In this document: in pieces, positions 8,254-15,922 of the stretch
Position numbering within the stretch: the first letter of the stretch is position 1
How the letters are laid out: the number at the start of each line of letters is the position of its first letter
Assembly: GCA_051881355.1 (NCBI GenBank)
Contig: JBJEPS010000096.1
Location: forward strand, 1-33,854
DNA: 33,854 nucleotides
Direction: 5' to 3'
From: Fimenecus sp051881355
GTDB taxonomy: Bacteria > Bacillota > Clostridia > Oscillospirales > Acutalibacteraceae
The notes under the pieces: generated by a model
What the model was told of the DNA's origin: nothing
The model's database searches: none
Seen by the model: the letters and a program-made list of their open reading frames with translations, nothing else
Position numbers and translations under genes: made by a program

Positions 8254-9269
8254 TCGTCCTTTTCCTCCTGTTCCTCTGCCGCCGCAGGCGCGTCGGCTGG
8301 TTCCTGTTGCTTTTGCTTATACAAATCCAGCTCCGTCAGCATTTCGTCAAAGTCGGACAAATAATCCTCGCGCGTTGCACGGCGCGAACGCATCTGTGCA
8401 ACTTCACTGTCTGTAGACAGTGTTTTTGCTTGCGACACCGCTGTTTTCTTTTCCGCTTTTATCGCTTTTCCTTTTTTCCCTTTTGTGGGTTTCGTCGTTT
8501 TCGCTTTTTTCTCTTTTTTCGGCTTTACAGACGCAGGCGCAAGCTTTGCCGTTTCGTCTGTTTCCTCCTCATACGGGTTGAAATCCGCATCTAAAAGCGA
8601 TTTCAAACTACCGATGTGCGACTGCGAAATTTCTTTCATCGAAAACGCTTGTTCGGGGCGGGCGTCGGGAGATTTTTTCTGCAATATCCCTTTGACCGCC
8701 GCCGCGAAAAAGCCGAGCAGTAAAAGACCGCCGAACGGCATCAAAAAGCCCTTTAACTGTATCGGCAAATACAAATCCAAGGAATACACCGTACCATTGC
8801 CGAACACCTCGCGCAGCAAACCGATAATCAGCGCAACAAACGCATACCCCGCCGAAGCGGAGACCGCATCTATAAAGGTGCTTTTGAAGGTATTTTTCAC
8901 GGCAAAGCGTTCACAATGCAGCGCCACCAAGGAATTGACCGTAAGCAGCGGCAAAAAGATTCCCGCAGAATTTGCCTCATTCGGCGTAAAACGTTCAAAA
9001 AACATAAAGAACGGGATATTGATACCTATCCCCAGCACGGCATAAATCGCCATGCGGAAATAGCTCGGCACTTTTTTGAGTGTCAAACAGGTAAACAGTT
9101 CGATGAGAACGAGCTCGGCACAGGATACCGCCGCCAGCATAATCGCCGATTTCAAGGAGACCGCCATTGCTGCCACGGGCGCTAAGCCGACCGCTTCAAA
9201 CAAGACCGGATTTTTGACCAGTGCACTGTCGCGCACACTGCCCAGCAATTTTTTTCCGGCATCAGACAT
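8250..9269 (-). CDS. rnfE: Rnf/Rsx complex membrane subunit E-like with Lys-rich tail
   Basis: A 339-residue protein. Residues 1-197 match RnfE (six membrane helices, e.g. KNPVLFEAVGLAPVAAMAVS at the start and EVFGNGTVYSL late). The start is the ATG at 9269, eight bases inside rnfD and preceded by GGGAGGTGG; longer in-frame starts upstream lack this. Residues about 198-339 are an extension not found in typical RnfE (about 200-230 residues). It contains a Lys/Ala-rich stretch (KPKKEKKAKTTKPTKGKKGK) and an acidic C-terminus, and is probably cytoplasmic and disordered. A membrane cysteine in the first half (SCAELVL) may be the family cluster ligand. Coupled to rnfD and rnfA by short overlaps. 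Confidence 0.83.
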   Translation of the reverse strand: MSDAGKKLLGSVRDSALVKNPVLFEAVGLAPVAAMAVSLKSAIMLAAVSCAELVLIELFTCLTLKKVPSYFRMAIYAVLGIGINIPFFMFFERFTPNEANSAGIFLPLLTVNSLVALHCERFAVKNTFKSTFIDAVSASAGYAFVALIIGLLREVFGNGTVYSLDLYLPIQLKGFLMPFGGLLLLGFFAAAVKGILQKKSPDARPEQAFSMKEISQSHIGSLKSLLDADFNPYEEETDETAKLAPASVKPKKEKKAKTTKPTKGKKGKAIKAEKKTAVSQAKTLSTDSEVAQMRSRRATREDYLSDFDEMLTELDLYKQKQQEPADAPAAAEEQEEKDE

Positions 9270-10341
9270 CTGCGCCACCTCCCTGTTCTGAAGAGACCTG
9301 CCCGTCCGCCGTCCCCTCATGTAGTTTTCGGCGCTCTTCCTGCCTGCGGCGACGTTCAAAGCGTGCCTGCGGCAGCTTTTCATATACCGAAACCAATGCA
9401 TTACTCAGCAAAATGGCAAACACAGCACCCTCCTCAAAGGTACCGTATCGGCGAAACAGCATTGTGAACAGCCCTGCCGATACACCGTAGGCGACACAAC
9501 CCCAAAAGCGTTTGGGCAAAATCGCCTCCTCCGGCAATAAAAACAACGCCGCAAAGAACAGCATACCGCCCGACAGCTCCATAAAGACCGACTGCAACCG
9601 TCCCGTGGTAATGCGCGGGAACAGGAATGCGTACAGCGCCGCACCGAGCAAACAGGAAATCGCCGCCGTAAAGCCTTTTTTCGAGCGCACCGCCAAAAAC
9701 AGCAATACACCGAGCAGCGCAATTCCGCAGCCGGTCCCCATAGGTCCTGCCGCATTGCCGATTAAAACGTTAATATAATCTGCCGCTGTCGCGCCCATTG
9801 CGGTGCTGCTTTTGAGCATTTGCGTTAAGGAAACGCCTGCGGCAAAGCCCTCACTGCCGTATACAGCAACCGATGCGCCGCTTTCGGGCAGAACGGGATA
9901 GGAGAATACATATTCGGGAAGCGATATTGTGACGAACGCCACGCCTGCCGCCGCGGGACTGAACAACAAGGTACGTGCCGTACCGAACGGTACTTTGACA
10001 ACCAAAACGGCAAACGAGGTTGCCAAAAGCACAAGCCAAATCGGGGAAGAGGCGGGCAGCAGCAACGCGACGGTTATACCGATAACCGCCGCCGACAAAT
10101 CCCGCAATGCGGGGACCGTCCCGACCAAACGCATTCCGATATATTCGCAAAGCATTGCCGTTAAAGCAGAAAGTACAATCAGCAGCATCGCTCTGCCGCC
10201 GTAATAATACCACGCCATAATGACGGGTGCGGCGAGCATCAAAAGACGGTTGAGCATATATTTTTGTGTGGTTTTGATTTCCGCCTGCATTTCGGGCGTG
10301 AATACGCGCCCGTCTGCCGGTATTTGCACTTCTCTCGGCAA
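9262..10341 (-). CDS. rnfD: Rnf/Rsx complex membrane subunit D-like
   Basis: About 359 residues with nine or ten hydrophobic helices, matching RnfD/NqrB. In the family it carries a covalent FMN on a Thr of an SGAT-like motif and forms part of the ion path. Here the corresponding segment reads SSTAMGATAADYINVLIGN: a GAT is present, but the surrounding residues and the following LGE-x-S motif (here PMGTGCG) deviate. FMN attachment is therefore possible but not certain. I place the start at a TTG (10341) preceded by GAGGTGG with six bases spacing. Longer frames reach into the divergent mecA gene and have no ribosome site. The C-terminus is charged (ERRRRQEERRK). First gene of the rnfDEA operon. 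Confidence 0.82.
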   Translation of the reverse strand: MPREVQIPADGRVFTPEMQAEIKTTQKYMLNRLLMLAAPVIMAWYYYGGRAMLLIVLSALTAMLCEYIGMRLVGTVPALRDLSAAVIGITVALLLPASSPIWLVLLATSFAVLVVKVPFGTARTLLFSPAAAGVAFVTISLPEYVFSYPVLPESGASVAVYGSEGFAAGVSLTQMLKSSTAMGATAADYINVLIGNAAGPMGTGCGIALLGVLLFLAVRSKKGFTAAISCLLGAALYAFLFPRITTGRLQSVFMELSGGMLFFAALFLLPEEAILPKRFWGCVAYGVSAGLFTMLFRRYGTFEEGAVFAILLSNALVSVYEKLPQARFERRRRQEERRKLHEGTADGQVSSEQGGGADV

Positions 10342-10372
10342 AAAATCCACCTCATTTTCCAAAAATTTTGCA

Positions 10373-10401
10373 TTGCCAAAGCCATGTCCGCACAATATGA
10401 T
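10373..10401 (+). promoter_or_regulatory. possible promoter of the mecA-like gene
   Basis: TTGCCA (10373-10378), 17 bases, TATGAT (10396-10401), 31 bases before the ATG at 10433. Three mismatches from consensus in total. It lies just upstream of the divergent rnfD start. Confidence 0.5.
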
Positions 10402-10432
10402 GAAAAGAGAAATCTTTTTCGGAGGGCGTACA

Positions 10433-10972
10433 ATGGAATTACATAAAACTTCCGAACGCGGACTGTATGCGCACCTGTCCAAGCAGGAGCTGTCCGCCTA
10501 TCAACTGACCTTTGACGAATTGAATCCCCAAGATGCGCGCACGGAAGCGCTTATCGGGGCAATTTTGACGCGCGCTGAGAAAACGCTCGGCTGGGCACTG
10601 CCGCCGCGGGGCAAGCTCTTTGTGGACGCCCTGCCCGGCACCCACGGAGACACAATATTATTGTTAACCGCACGCACCGCGCCGACGCGGTACCGCGTGA
10701 AAAAACAGCCGTTTACGTTCCTTTGCCGCACCGCTTCGTCCGATACGGTGCTTGCCGTCCTGCGGCGGGTACAAAGTCCGCCGTTTTCAGACGCTGTCTG
10801 CCGCCTGTACCGCGACGAAAGCGTCTATTTTCTACAAGTATCGTTCCCCACAGCCGACGCCTTACGCGCGGGACGTGCGGCGCTCGCGGAATACGGGGAA
10901 GTGTGCGCGTGCGACGCACGCACACAGGCATATTTACACGAATACGCTGTTCTTATCGACACAGCGCCTTAA
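10433..10972 (+). CDS. mecA: MecA-like adaptor protein
   Basis: A 179-residue soluble protein resembling the MecA family, adaptors that bring substrates to the ClpC-ClpP protease. The N-terminal part shows the MecA pattern of a short beta unit followed by LTFDELNPQDARTEALIGAI (about 25-44) and a helix. The C-terminal part ends in ALAEYGEVCACD...YLHEYAVLIDTAP, matching the EYG...L-x-E-x-G/A-x-V-I ending of clostridial MecA-like proteins. The start at 10433 has a strong CGGAGGGCG site; the longer in-frame opening from 10220 runs antisense through rnfD and has no ribosome site. The gene is alone on the plus strand. Its last 20 bases overlap the end of rpe on the other strand. Confidence 0.7.
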   Translation: MELHKTSERGLYAHLSKQELSAYQLTFDELNPQDARTEALIGAILTRAEKTLGWALPPRGKLFVDALPGTHGDTILLLTARTAPTRYRVKKQPFTFLCRTASSDTVLAVLRRVQSPPFSDAVCRLYRDESVYFLQVSFPTADALRAGRAALAEYGEVCACDARTQAYLHEYAVLIDTAP

Positions 10973-11612
10973 AATCGGCAATCGTTTTCTGCATATCCGC
11001 GCTCGAAAACAGCGCGTTGCCCGAAACAAACACATTTGCACCCGCCTGTGCGGCGACAGCAATCGTCTTTTCGCCGATGCCGCCGTCCACCTGCACATCG
11101 ATATTTTCCATGCCGCGGCGCGCACACTCCTGCCGCAACGAGACGATTTTGGGCATCATATCCGCCATAAAGCTTTGCCCACCGAAGCCGGGTTCTACCG
11201 TCATCACCAACACCATCGAAAGTTTGTCAAGATAAGGGTAAACCGCTTCAATCGGCGTGGCAGGCTTGACGGCAAGCGCCGCCTTTTTCCCTAACTGTAA
11301 AATTAAGTCTATCGTTTCGGCGGTATCCCCGTCGCTTTCCACATGAAAGGTGATGCTGTCTGCCCCCGCTTTGACAAAATCGGGAATATATTTTTGGGGC
11401 TCTGAAATCATCAGATGCACGTCAAACGGCAAGTCCGTTGCGTGGCGAATGCATTTGACAATCGGCGCACCCAAGGTGATATTCGGTACGAAATGCCCGT
11501 CCATCACATCAATATGCACCATATCCGCACCCGCCGCCGTGATGCGGCGCAGTTCGGGCTCCAAATTGCCGTAGTCGGCGGAAAGAATGGACGGAGAAAT
11601 TTGTATTTTCAT
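10953..11612 (-). CDS. rpe: ribulose-phosphate 3-epimerase
   Basis: A 219-residue (beta/alpha)8 enzyme interconverting ribulose 5-phosphate and xylulose 5-phosphate in the pentose phosphate pathway. Visible signatures: ISPSILSADYGNL (residues 4-16), MVHIDVMDGHFVPNIT (catalytic Asp and metal ligands, about 31-46), VHLMISEPQKYI, MTVEPGFGGQSFM and VQVDGGIGEKT (second catalytic Asp, about 175). The start is the ATG at 11612, which follows GAGGAAAAGC; an in-frame ATG 42 bases upstream lies inside the preceding gene's tail. Last gene of the proBA operon by spacing (22 bp). No terminator fits between it and the convergent mecA-like gene. Confidence 0.96.
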   Translation of the reverse strand: MKIQISPSILSADYGNLEPELRRITAAGADMVHIDVMDGHFVPNITLGAPIVKCIRHATDLPFDVHLMISEPQKYIPDFVKAGADSITFHVESDGDTAETIDLILQLGKKAALAVKPATPIEAVYPYLDKLSMVLVMTVEPGFGGQSFMADMMPKIVSLRQECARRGMENIDVQVDGGIGEKTIAVAAQAGANVFVSGNALFSSADMQKTIADFKALCR

Positions 11613-11634
11613 ATGCTTTTCCTCATTTTTCAAA

Positions 11635-12417
11635 TTATGCCGCCGCTTCGGCACTTGTTTGCGTCTCGGTTTCGCTCACAGGTGCGGCGGTCGTGGTTGT
11701 GGGCGCAGCGGTTGTGGTTTCAGTCGCCGCTGTGGTCGCCGTTTCGGGCGTCGCGGTGTTTTGCAGAGCACTGATATAGTAGCTGCCGTCCTTTTCGCGC
11801 AGAGTGACTTTCATATATTTATCAGGTTCCGGCGCAACCATATTGCCTTCGCTGTCCTGTGCCCACTGGTCACCGCCGAGATATGCGACGGTCAGCACGA
11901 TGGAGTTGTTCGTTTTGTCCAAATCCACCACGCGCGGCGTATAGGTCGGCACAACACCCGTTAAAGGTATGGTGTAAGTCTGCTTATTCGCATCATAGGT
12001 GAACTCGTAGCCGTAGCCCTCCACCGTACCGTGCGTCGGACGGATTTCCGTACCGAACAGCTTTTCAAACGACGCGGTCACGTCCGCTTCGGGGATAATC
12101 ATACCGCTTTCGCCGTATTCGTATTGGTCGGGCGCAAGGTCGCTTTTTAAAATTGACCAAATGGCAATATCAATGAGCTGTTCGGGATTGGCATTGGTAA
12201 TGTCATCGAACGCGTCGGGGTCATTCATGACCACGGGGGTCAGCATTTTGTTGTACTCGTCAAAATTGCGGCTTTTCTGCACGGCGTTTTTAGCCGCGCC
12301 GACGCCCGCCACAAGCACCGTGACCGCGCCGACCAGCGCCAGCACCGCAATCAGCAGTCCCAACGGGAATGCCCAACGGCGTGCGCCTTTTTTATGCTTT
12401 TTTATTTTGCCTGCCAT
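11635..12417 (-). CDS. membrane-anchored protein of unknown function with Thr-rich tail
   Basis: A 260-residue protein I do not recognise. Residues 1-14 are basic, 17-40 form one membrane helix (PLGLLIAVLALVGAVTVLVA), and about 45-220 form an extracellular domain with alternating hydrophobic strands (YEFTYDANKQTYTIPLTGVV, IVLTVAYLGG, YMKVTLREKDGSYYISALQ). From about 223 the chain is a low-complexity Thr/Ala/Pro/Glu tail, as in exported linker regions; there is no sortase signal. It sits between proA (11 bp upstream) and rpe (22 bp downstream), so it is probably co-transcribed with metabolic genes, an odd neighbour for a surface protein. Confidence 0.75.
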   Translation of the reverse strand: MAGKIKKHKKGARRWAFPLGLLIAVLALVGAVTVLVAGVGAAKNAVQKSRNFDEYNKMLTPVVMNDPDAFDDITNANPEQLIDIAIWSILKSDLAPDQYEYGESGMIIPEADVTASFEKLFGTEIRPTHGTVEGYGYEFTYDANKQTYTIPLTGVVPTYTPRVVDLDKTNNSIVLTVAYLGGDQWAQDSEGNMVAPEPDKYMKVTLREKDGSYYISALQNTATPETATTAATETTTAAPTTTTAAPVSETETQTSAEAAA

Positions 12418-12428
12418 AACTGTTCACC

Positions 12429-13673
12429 TCATCTTATCTGCCCGTTACCGTATATTTTATATTTCATGCTCACAAGCTGCGGCAGTCCCAACGGTCCGCG
12501 CGCGTGTAGCTTTTGGGTGGAAATGCCGATTTCCGCGCCGAAGCCGAACTCGCCGCCGTCGGTAAACCGCGTGCTGGCGTTGTGATACACCGCCGCCGAA
12601 TCCACCTCGTTTAAAAACCGTTCGGCAGTTTTCGAATTCTCGGTTACAATACATTCGCTGTGTCCGGTGGAATAGGTATAAATATGTGCAATCGCTTCGT
12701 CAAGGGAGTCCACGATTTTCACGGACATTTTGTAGTCGAGATATTCTTTGCCCCAATCGGTTTCGTCGGCAGGCGCAATTTCGGGACAAATGGCAAGCGC
12801 GCGTTCATCGCCGCGCAGTTCGACCTGTTTTTCATCTAAACGCGCCTTGATTTTCGGCAGGGCTTCGGCAGCAATATCGCTGTGCAAAAGCAGACTTTCC
12901 GCCGCATTACACACCGACACGCGCGAGGTTTTGGCATTGTACACGATTTCCGCCGCCATATCGAGATTCGCGTCTTTATCCACATAAATATGGCAGTTGC
13001 CCACGCCTGTTTCTATGACGGGTACAGACGCATTTTCAACCACGGCGCGGATAAGCCCTGCCCCGCCGCGTGGAATCAGCACATCAATATACCCGTTTAA
13101 TTGCATCATCGCCGTTGCGCTCTCGCGGGAGGTGTCCTCTACCAACTGCACGCAGTCGGCGGGCAGTGCGGACGCTTCCAGTGCCGTGCGCATCACGGCA
13201 GTAATCGCGGTATTGGAGCAAATTGCCTCTTTGCCGCCGCGCAAAATCACGGCGTTGCCCGCTTTTAGGCAAAGCGACGCGGCGTCGCTTGTAACATTCG
13301 GGCGCGCTTCAAAAATCACGCCCACAACGCCCAGCGGCACGGTCACCTTTTGGATTTTTAAGCCGTTCGGTCGCTCGGCTTCGCAAAGCTCCGCACCCAC
13401 GGGGTCGGGAAGTCGTGCCACGGCACGCACGCCGTCCGCCATAGCGGCAATGCGCGTGTCGGAAAGTGCCAAACGGTCGAGTAAAGCGTCTGTCAGCCCG
13501 TTTTTGCGCCCGTTTTCCAAATCCTTTTGGTTTTCTTTTAATATATATGCGGCATTTTCCCGTAAAGCGTTCGCAATCCGCAAAAGCGCCTCGTTTTTTT
13601 CGGCGGTACACGCTGTCATTAAGGTGCGCTCCGCCGTTTTGGCGCGAAGCCCCAATTGTTCCAATACAGTCAT
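12429..13673 (-). CDS. proA: gamma-glutamyl phosphate reductase
   Basis: A 414-residue NADPH-dependent enzyme of the second proline-biosynthesis step (gamma-glutamyl phosphate to glutamate semialdehyde). Visible family segments: VPLGVVGVIFEARPNVTSDA (about 112-131), LKAGNAVILRGGKEA (about 134-148), DVLIPRGGAGLI, and the C-terminal NASTRFTDGGEFGFGAEIGI (about 369-388). The usual catalytic Cys context (TSRVSVCNAAES) is near residue 260. I chose the ATG at 13673 because MTVLEQLGLRAK matches the family start; the ribosome site is weak (GGTGA). A longer frame to 13739 overlaps proB. Follows proB by 22 bp. Confidence 0.96.
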   Translation of the reverse strand: MTVLEQLGLRAKTAERTLMTACTAEKNEALLRIANALRENAAYILKENQKDLENGRKNGLTDALLDRLALSDTRIAAMADGVRAVARLPDPVGAELCEAERPNGLKIQKVTVPLGVVGVIFEARPNVTSDAASLCLKAGNAVILRGGKEAICSNTAITAVMRTALEASALPADCVQLVEDTSRESATAMMQLNGYIDVLIPRGGAGLIRAVVENASVPVIETGVGNCHIYVDKDANLDMAAEIVYNAKTSRVSVCNAAESLLLHSDIAAEALPKIKARLDEKQVELRGDERALAICPEIAPADETDWGKEYLDYKMSVKIVDSLDEAIAHIYTYSTGHSECIVTENSKTAERFLNEVDSAAVYHNASTRFTDGGEFGFGAEIGISTQKLHARGPLGLPQLVSMKYKIYGNGQIR

Positions 13674-13695
13674 AGGTTTCACCGTAAATTCTGAA

Positions 13696-14484
13696 TTATT
13701 TTTTGCCGACAAAGAATGTGCCGACCTGTTTGCCGTCAAGCGCCTTGTAAATCTCCTCGGGCGCAGAACCGTTCATCACAATCACATCAATCCCCGCCTC
13801 GGTCGCAATCTGCGCGGCGTGGAGCTTTGTAACCATGCCGCCTGTCGAAAAGCGTGAGCCGTGTCCGCCTGCAGCGGCAATCAAATCGGCGGTAATTTCG
13901 CGTACCTCAGGGATAAGCCTTGCGGTTTCGTCCTCCAAGGGATTTGCGTCATACAGTCCGTCAATATCGGTCAGAATAATCAGCGCATCTGCGCCGATGA
14001 GCTTGGCGACGATGGCGGAAAGGCTGTCATTATCCCCATAGACGATTTCCTCGACGGCAACCGAATCGTTTTCATTGATAATCGGAATTGCACCGAATTC
14101 AAATATTTTTAAGAAGGCGTTGGTTAGATTTTCGCGGCGTTCGGGATTGTCCACATCGCTTTTGGTCATCAAAAGCTGCCCGACGGTGTGCCCGTATTCG
14201 GCAAAGAGCTTGTCATACATAAACATCAACTCGCATTGCCCGACCGTCGCCGCCGCCTGCCTGCCGGGGGTATCCTCGGGGCGTTCGCGCAGCCCCAATT
14301 TTCCGACGCCCACGCCGATTGCCCCCGAAGTGACCAGCGCAACCTCAATACCTGAATTGACAATGTCAGACAGCACCGATACCAGCTTGTGCATGCGCCG
14401 AATATTCGTTTTCCCCGTATCATAAGTGAGCGTGGAAGTCCCCACTTTCACAACCAACCGTTTTACATCCTTCAAAATCGCCAA
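13696..14484 (-). CDS. proB: glutamate 5-kinase (short form without PUA domain)
   Basis: A 262-residue amino-acid kinase catalysing the first committed step of proline synthesis (ATP + glutamate to gamma-glutamyl phosphate). Motifs: LVVKVGTSTLTYD (ATP phosphate loop, about 10-22), LVTSGAIGVGVGKLGL (about 50-65), IINENDSVAVEEI (glutamate site, about 137-149) and DIDGLYDANPLED. The C-terminal PUA domain of many ProB proteins is absent, a common variant. The start appears to be a TTG at 14484 preceded by GGGGCGAG; no ATG or GTG lies at a better place. Leads the operon proB-proA-membrane protein-rpe from the promoter at 14560-14588. Confidence 0.95.
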   Translation of the reverse strand: MAILKDVKRLVVKVGTSTLTYDTGKTNIRRMHKLVSVLSDIVNSGIEVALVTSGAIGVGVGKLGLRERPEDTPGRQAAATVGQCELMFMYDKLFAEYGHTVGQLLMTKSDVDNPERRENLTNAFLKIFEFGAIPIINENDSVAVEEIVYGDNDSLSAIVAKLIGADALIILTDIDGLYDANPLEDETARLIPEVREITADLIAAAGGHGSRFSTGGMVTKLHAAQIATEAGIDVIVMNGSAPEEIYKALDGKQVGTFFVGKK

Positions 14485-14559
14485 AATCTCGCCCCGTTTA
14501 TGATAAAATCATCGCCTTATCCTGTCACCCGAAAATCGGGCATAGATATAAGTATATTC

Positions 14560-14588
14560 AGTATACCATACTTTTGCAATTATCACAA
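14560..14588 (-). promoter_or_regulatory. promoter of the proBA operon
   Basis: TTGTGA (14583-14588), 17 bases, TATACT (14560-14565) on the minus strand. The leader of about 70 bases contains a small CCCGA/TCGGG hairpin. I see no T-box or attenuator. Confidence 0.75.
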
Positions 14589-14801
14589 CAAAAAAATCTG
14601 TATGTTTGCACCCTGCTGTTTTTGGGTATCTGCCCGTGTGTAGGACATGCATTGCGCGCACGTCAGGAACTGTCCTTCCTTCACGCGGGACGTTGCGAAC
14701 GCCGTCCCCTGCAAGCACCGATTTCCAATCCGAGAGGAGAAGGGAAAGCTTCCATGCAAGTCAATCTACGATTCGTACACGCCGCGCGTGCGCTTGCATA
14801 C
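14589..14801. other. intergenic stretch with several hairpins, no gene recognised
   Basis: This gap separates the proBA promoter from the terminator of the surface cluster. It holds three predicted foldbacks: GGACA/TGTCC (14643-14647 with 14671-14675), GGGACGTT/AACGCCGTCCC (14687-14708), and TGCAAG/CTTGCA enclosing CACGC/GCGTG (14755-14798). None matches an RNA family I know. Short open frames here have no ribosome site. Confidence 0.35.
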
Positions 14802-14829
14802 AAAAACACCCCGATGCAAAGCATCGGGG
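14802..14829 (-). terminator. intrinsic terminator of the surface-protein cluster
   Basis: A perfect 9-bp stem CCCCGATGC / GCATCGGGG (14809-14817 with 14821-14829) with a three-base loop, followed on the minus strand by TG and TTTTT. It lies about 65 bases after the last gene of the cluster. Confidence 0.9.
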
Positions 14830-14895
14830 CATACTGTTTATTGGAATTTTGTAAGCCTTTTCAAAAATCCTTCTTAAAAAAGATTTCTGAACACA

Positions 14896-15882
14896 TTATG
14901 CGGTCTGCTCGTCGTTCTCTTCGTCCTTTTTGCGTCTGCGCACAATCAGGAACAATAACAGGAAAAATGCAAAACCAAACAACACGGCAGCCTCTACGGG
15001 ATTTTCACGAATCAAAGCACCCGTTTTGATAATCACGGGATTGTCTTTGATAATTTCGCCGATATCCGAAGGGGGAACCTCCGGTGCAGGCTCGGGATTC
15101 CCGGGCACAACGGTCACAGAGCCGTCCGCATTCACGATAAAATCGAGATATACAAGCGCTGTTCCCTCGGGGACAATAACTACCTGTGTGCCGTCCTCTA
15201 AAGTCTCCACCGTCGTTTCGGTCGCGTCGGGACGCACATCAATCACAAAGCTGTCCCGTCCGACCACCTCGCCGTCTGCGTTCTCGATTTCCACAGAATG
15301 ACGTCCGTCTTTTATGACAGGAAGTGTATATTGACCGTCCTCGTCAGCGGTAATCTCCAGTTCGCCGAAATCGAATACCAACTTCGCCTCCGGCAAAGGG
15401 GTGTCTTGGTCGCCGCTGTAAACGCCACCCTGCAATGCCATACGATGGCAAGGGTCATCTTCCGCCGGTTGCGGCGGTGCATCGGGATCCCCTGTGGGCG
15501 GGTCGCCCGGCGTCGGGTCTTCGCCCGCGCAGGCTTCAAAGCTAAAGATAATGTTTAAATCGGTATACACATCATCTAAATACAGACGACCGTAAACCAT
15601 TTTCCCAGTGACGTCTTCATTGTTGACGGTAACAGACTCCAAATGGCTGTCTGCGCCGCAAATGATTGTGAGGTCAAATCCGCCATGCCGCGGCACGACA
15701 AGCGTTGTACCGCTCGGGACCACCTCATCCTCATACAGCACATAACCGCCCTCGTTGTACGTAATGGTAATTTCATGCTGATCCGGCACAATTGTTTTCA
15801 GTTCCATGCTTTCGGCAAAGACGCCCAATTGCAATGCAAAGCAAAGCAATATGCAAAGAACCGCGCTACAAGCCTTTTTCAT
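14896..15882 (-). CDS. surface protein with signal peptide and C-terminal membrane anchor
   Basis: A 328-residue exported protein, last gene of the surface cluster. Residues 1-23 are a signal peptide ending VFA. About 24-116 form a beta-rich domain (HEITITYNEGGYVLYEDE, YLDDVYTDLNIIFSFE). About 119-143 are a Pro/Asp/Gly-rich linker. About 148-215 look like a CnaB/carboxypeptidase-regulatory-type beta sandwich (ITADEDGQYTLPVIKDGRHS). Residues 297-314 are a membrane helix followed by RRRKK, which fixes the C-terminus in the cytoplasm. There is no LPxTG, so anchoring is by the membrane rather than by sortase. It lacks the module shared by its upstream neighbours and may be the cell-surface docking partner of that cluster; that role is inference. 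A good AAGGAGGTGA site precedes the ATG. Confidence 0.82.
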   Translation of the reverse strand: MKKACSAVLCILLCFALQLGVFAESMELKTIVPDQHEITITYNEGGYVLYEDEVVPSGTTLVVPRHGGFDLTIICGADSHLESVTVNNEDVTGKMVYGRLYLDDVYTDLNIIFSFEACAGEDPTPGDPPTGDPDAPPQPAEDDPCHRMALQGGVYSGDQDTPLPEAKLVFDFGELEITADEDGQYTLPVIKDGRHSVEIENADGEVVGRDSFVIDVRPDATETTVETLEDGTQVVIVPEGTALVYLDFIVNADGSVTVVPGNPEPAPEVPPSDIGEIIKDNPVIIKTGALIRENPVEAAVLFGFAFFLLLFLIVRRRKKDEENDEQTA

Positions 15883-15922
15883 GAAATCACCTCCTTAAAT
15901 ACACATGATAAAATCAGAACGA

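Noticed and set aside
10342..10482. Extended N-terminus of RnfD starting at 10482
   Set aside because: It would overlap the start of the divergent mecA-like gene and has no ribosome site, whereas a TTG at 10341 follows GAGGTGG at good spacing.
14485..14559. T-box or amino-acid attenuator in the proBA leader
   Set aside because: The leader is only about 70 bases, with no T-box sequence and no terminator hairpin.
14896..15882. Possible sortase-anchored protein
   Set aside because: The C-terminus has a membrane helix and a basic tail, but no LPxTG or related motif precedes it.
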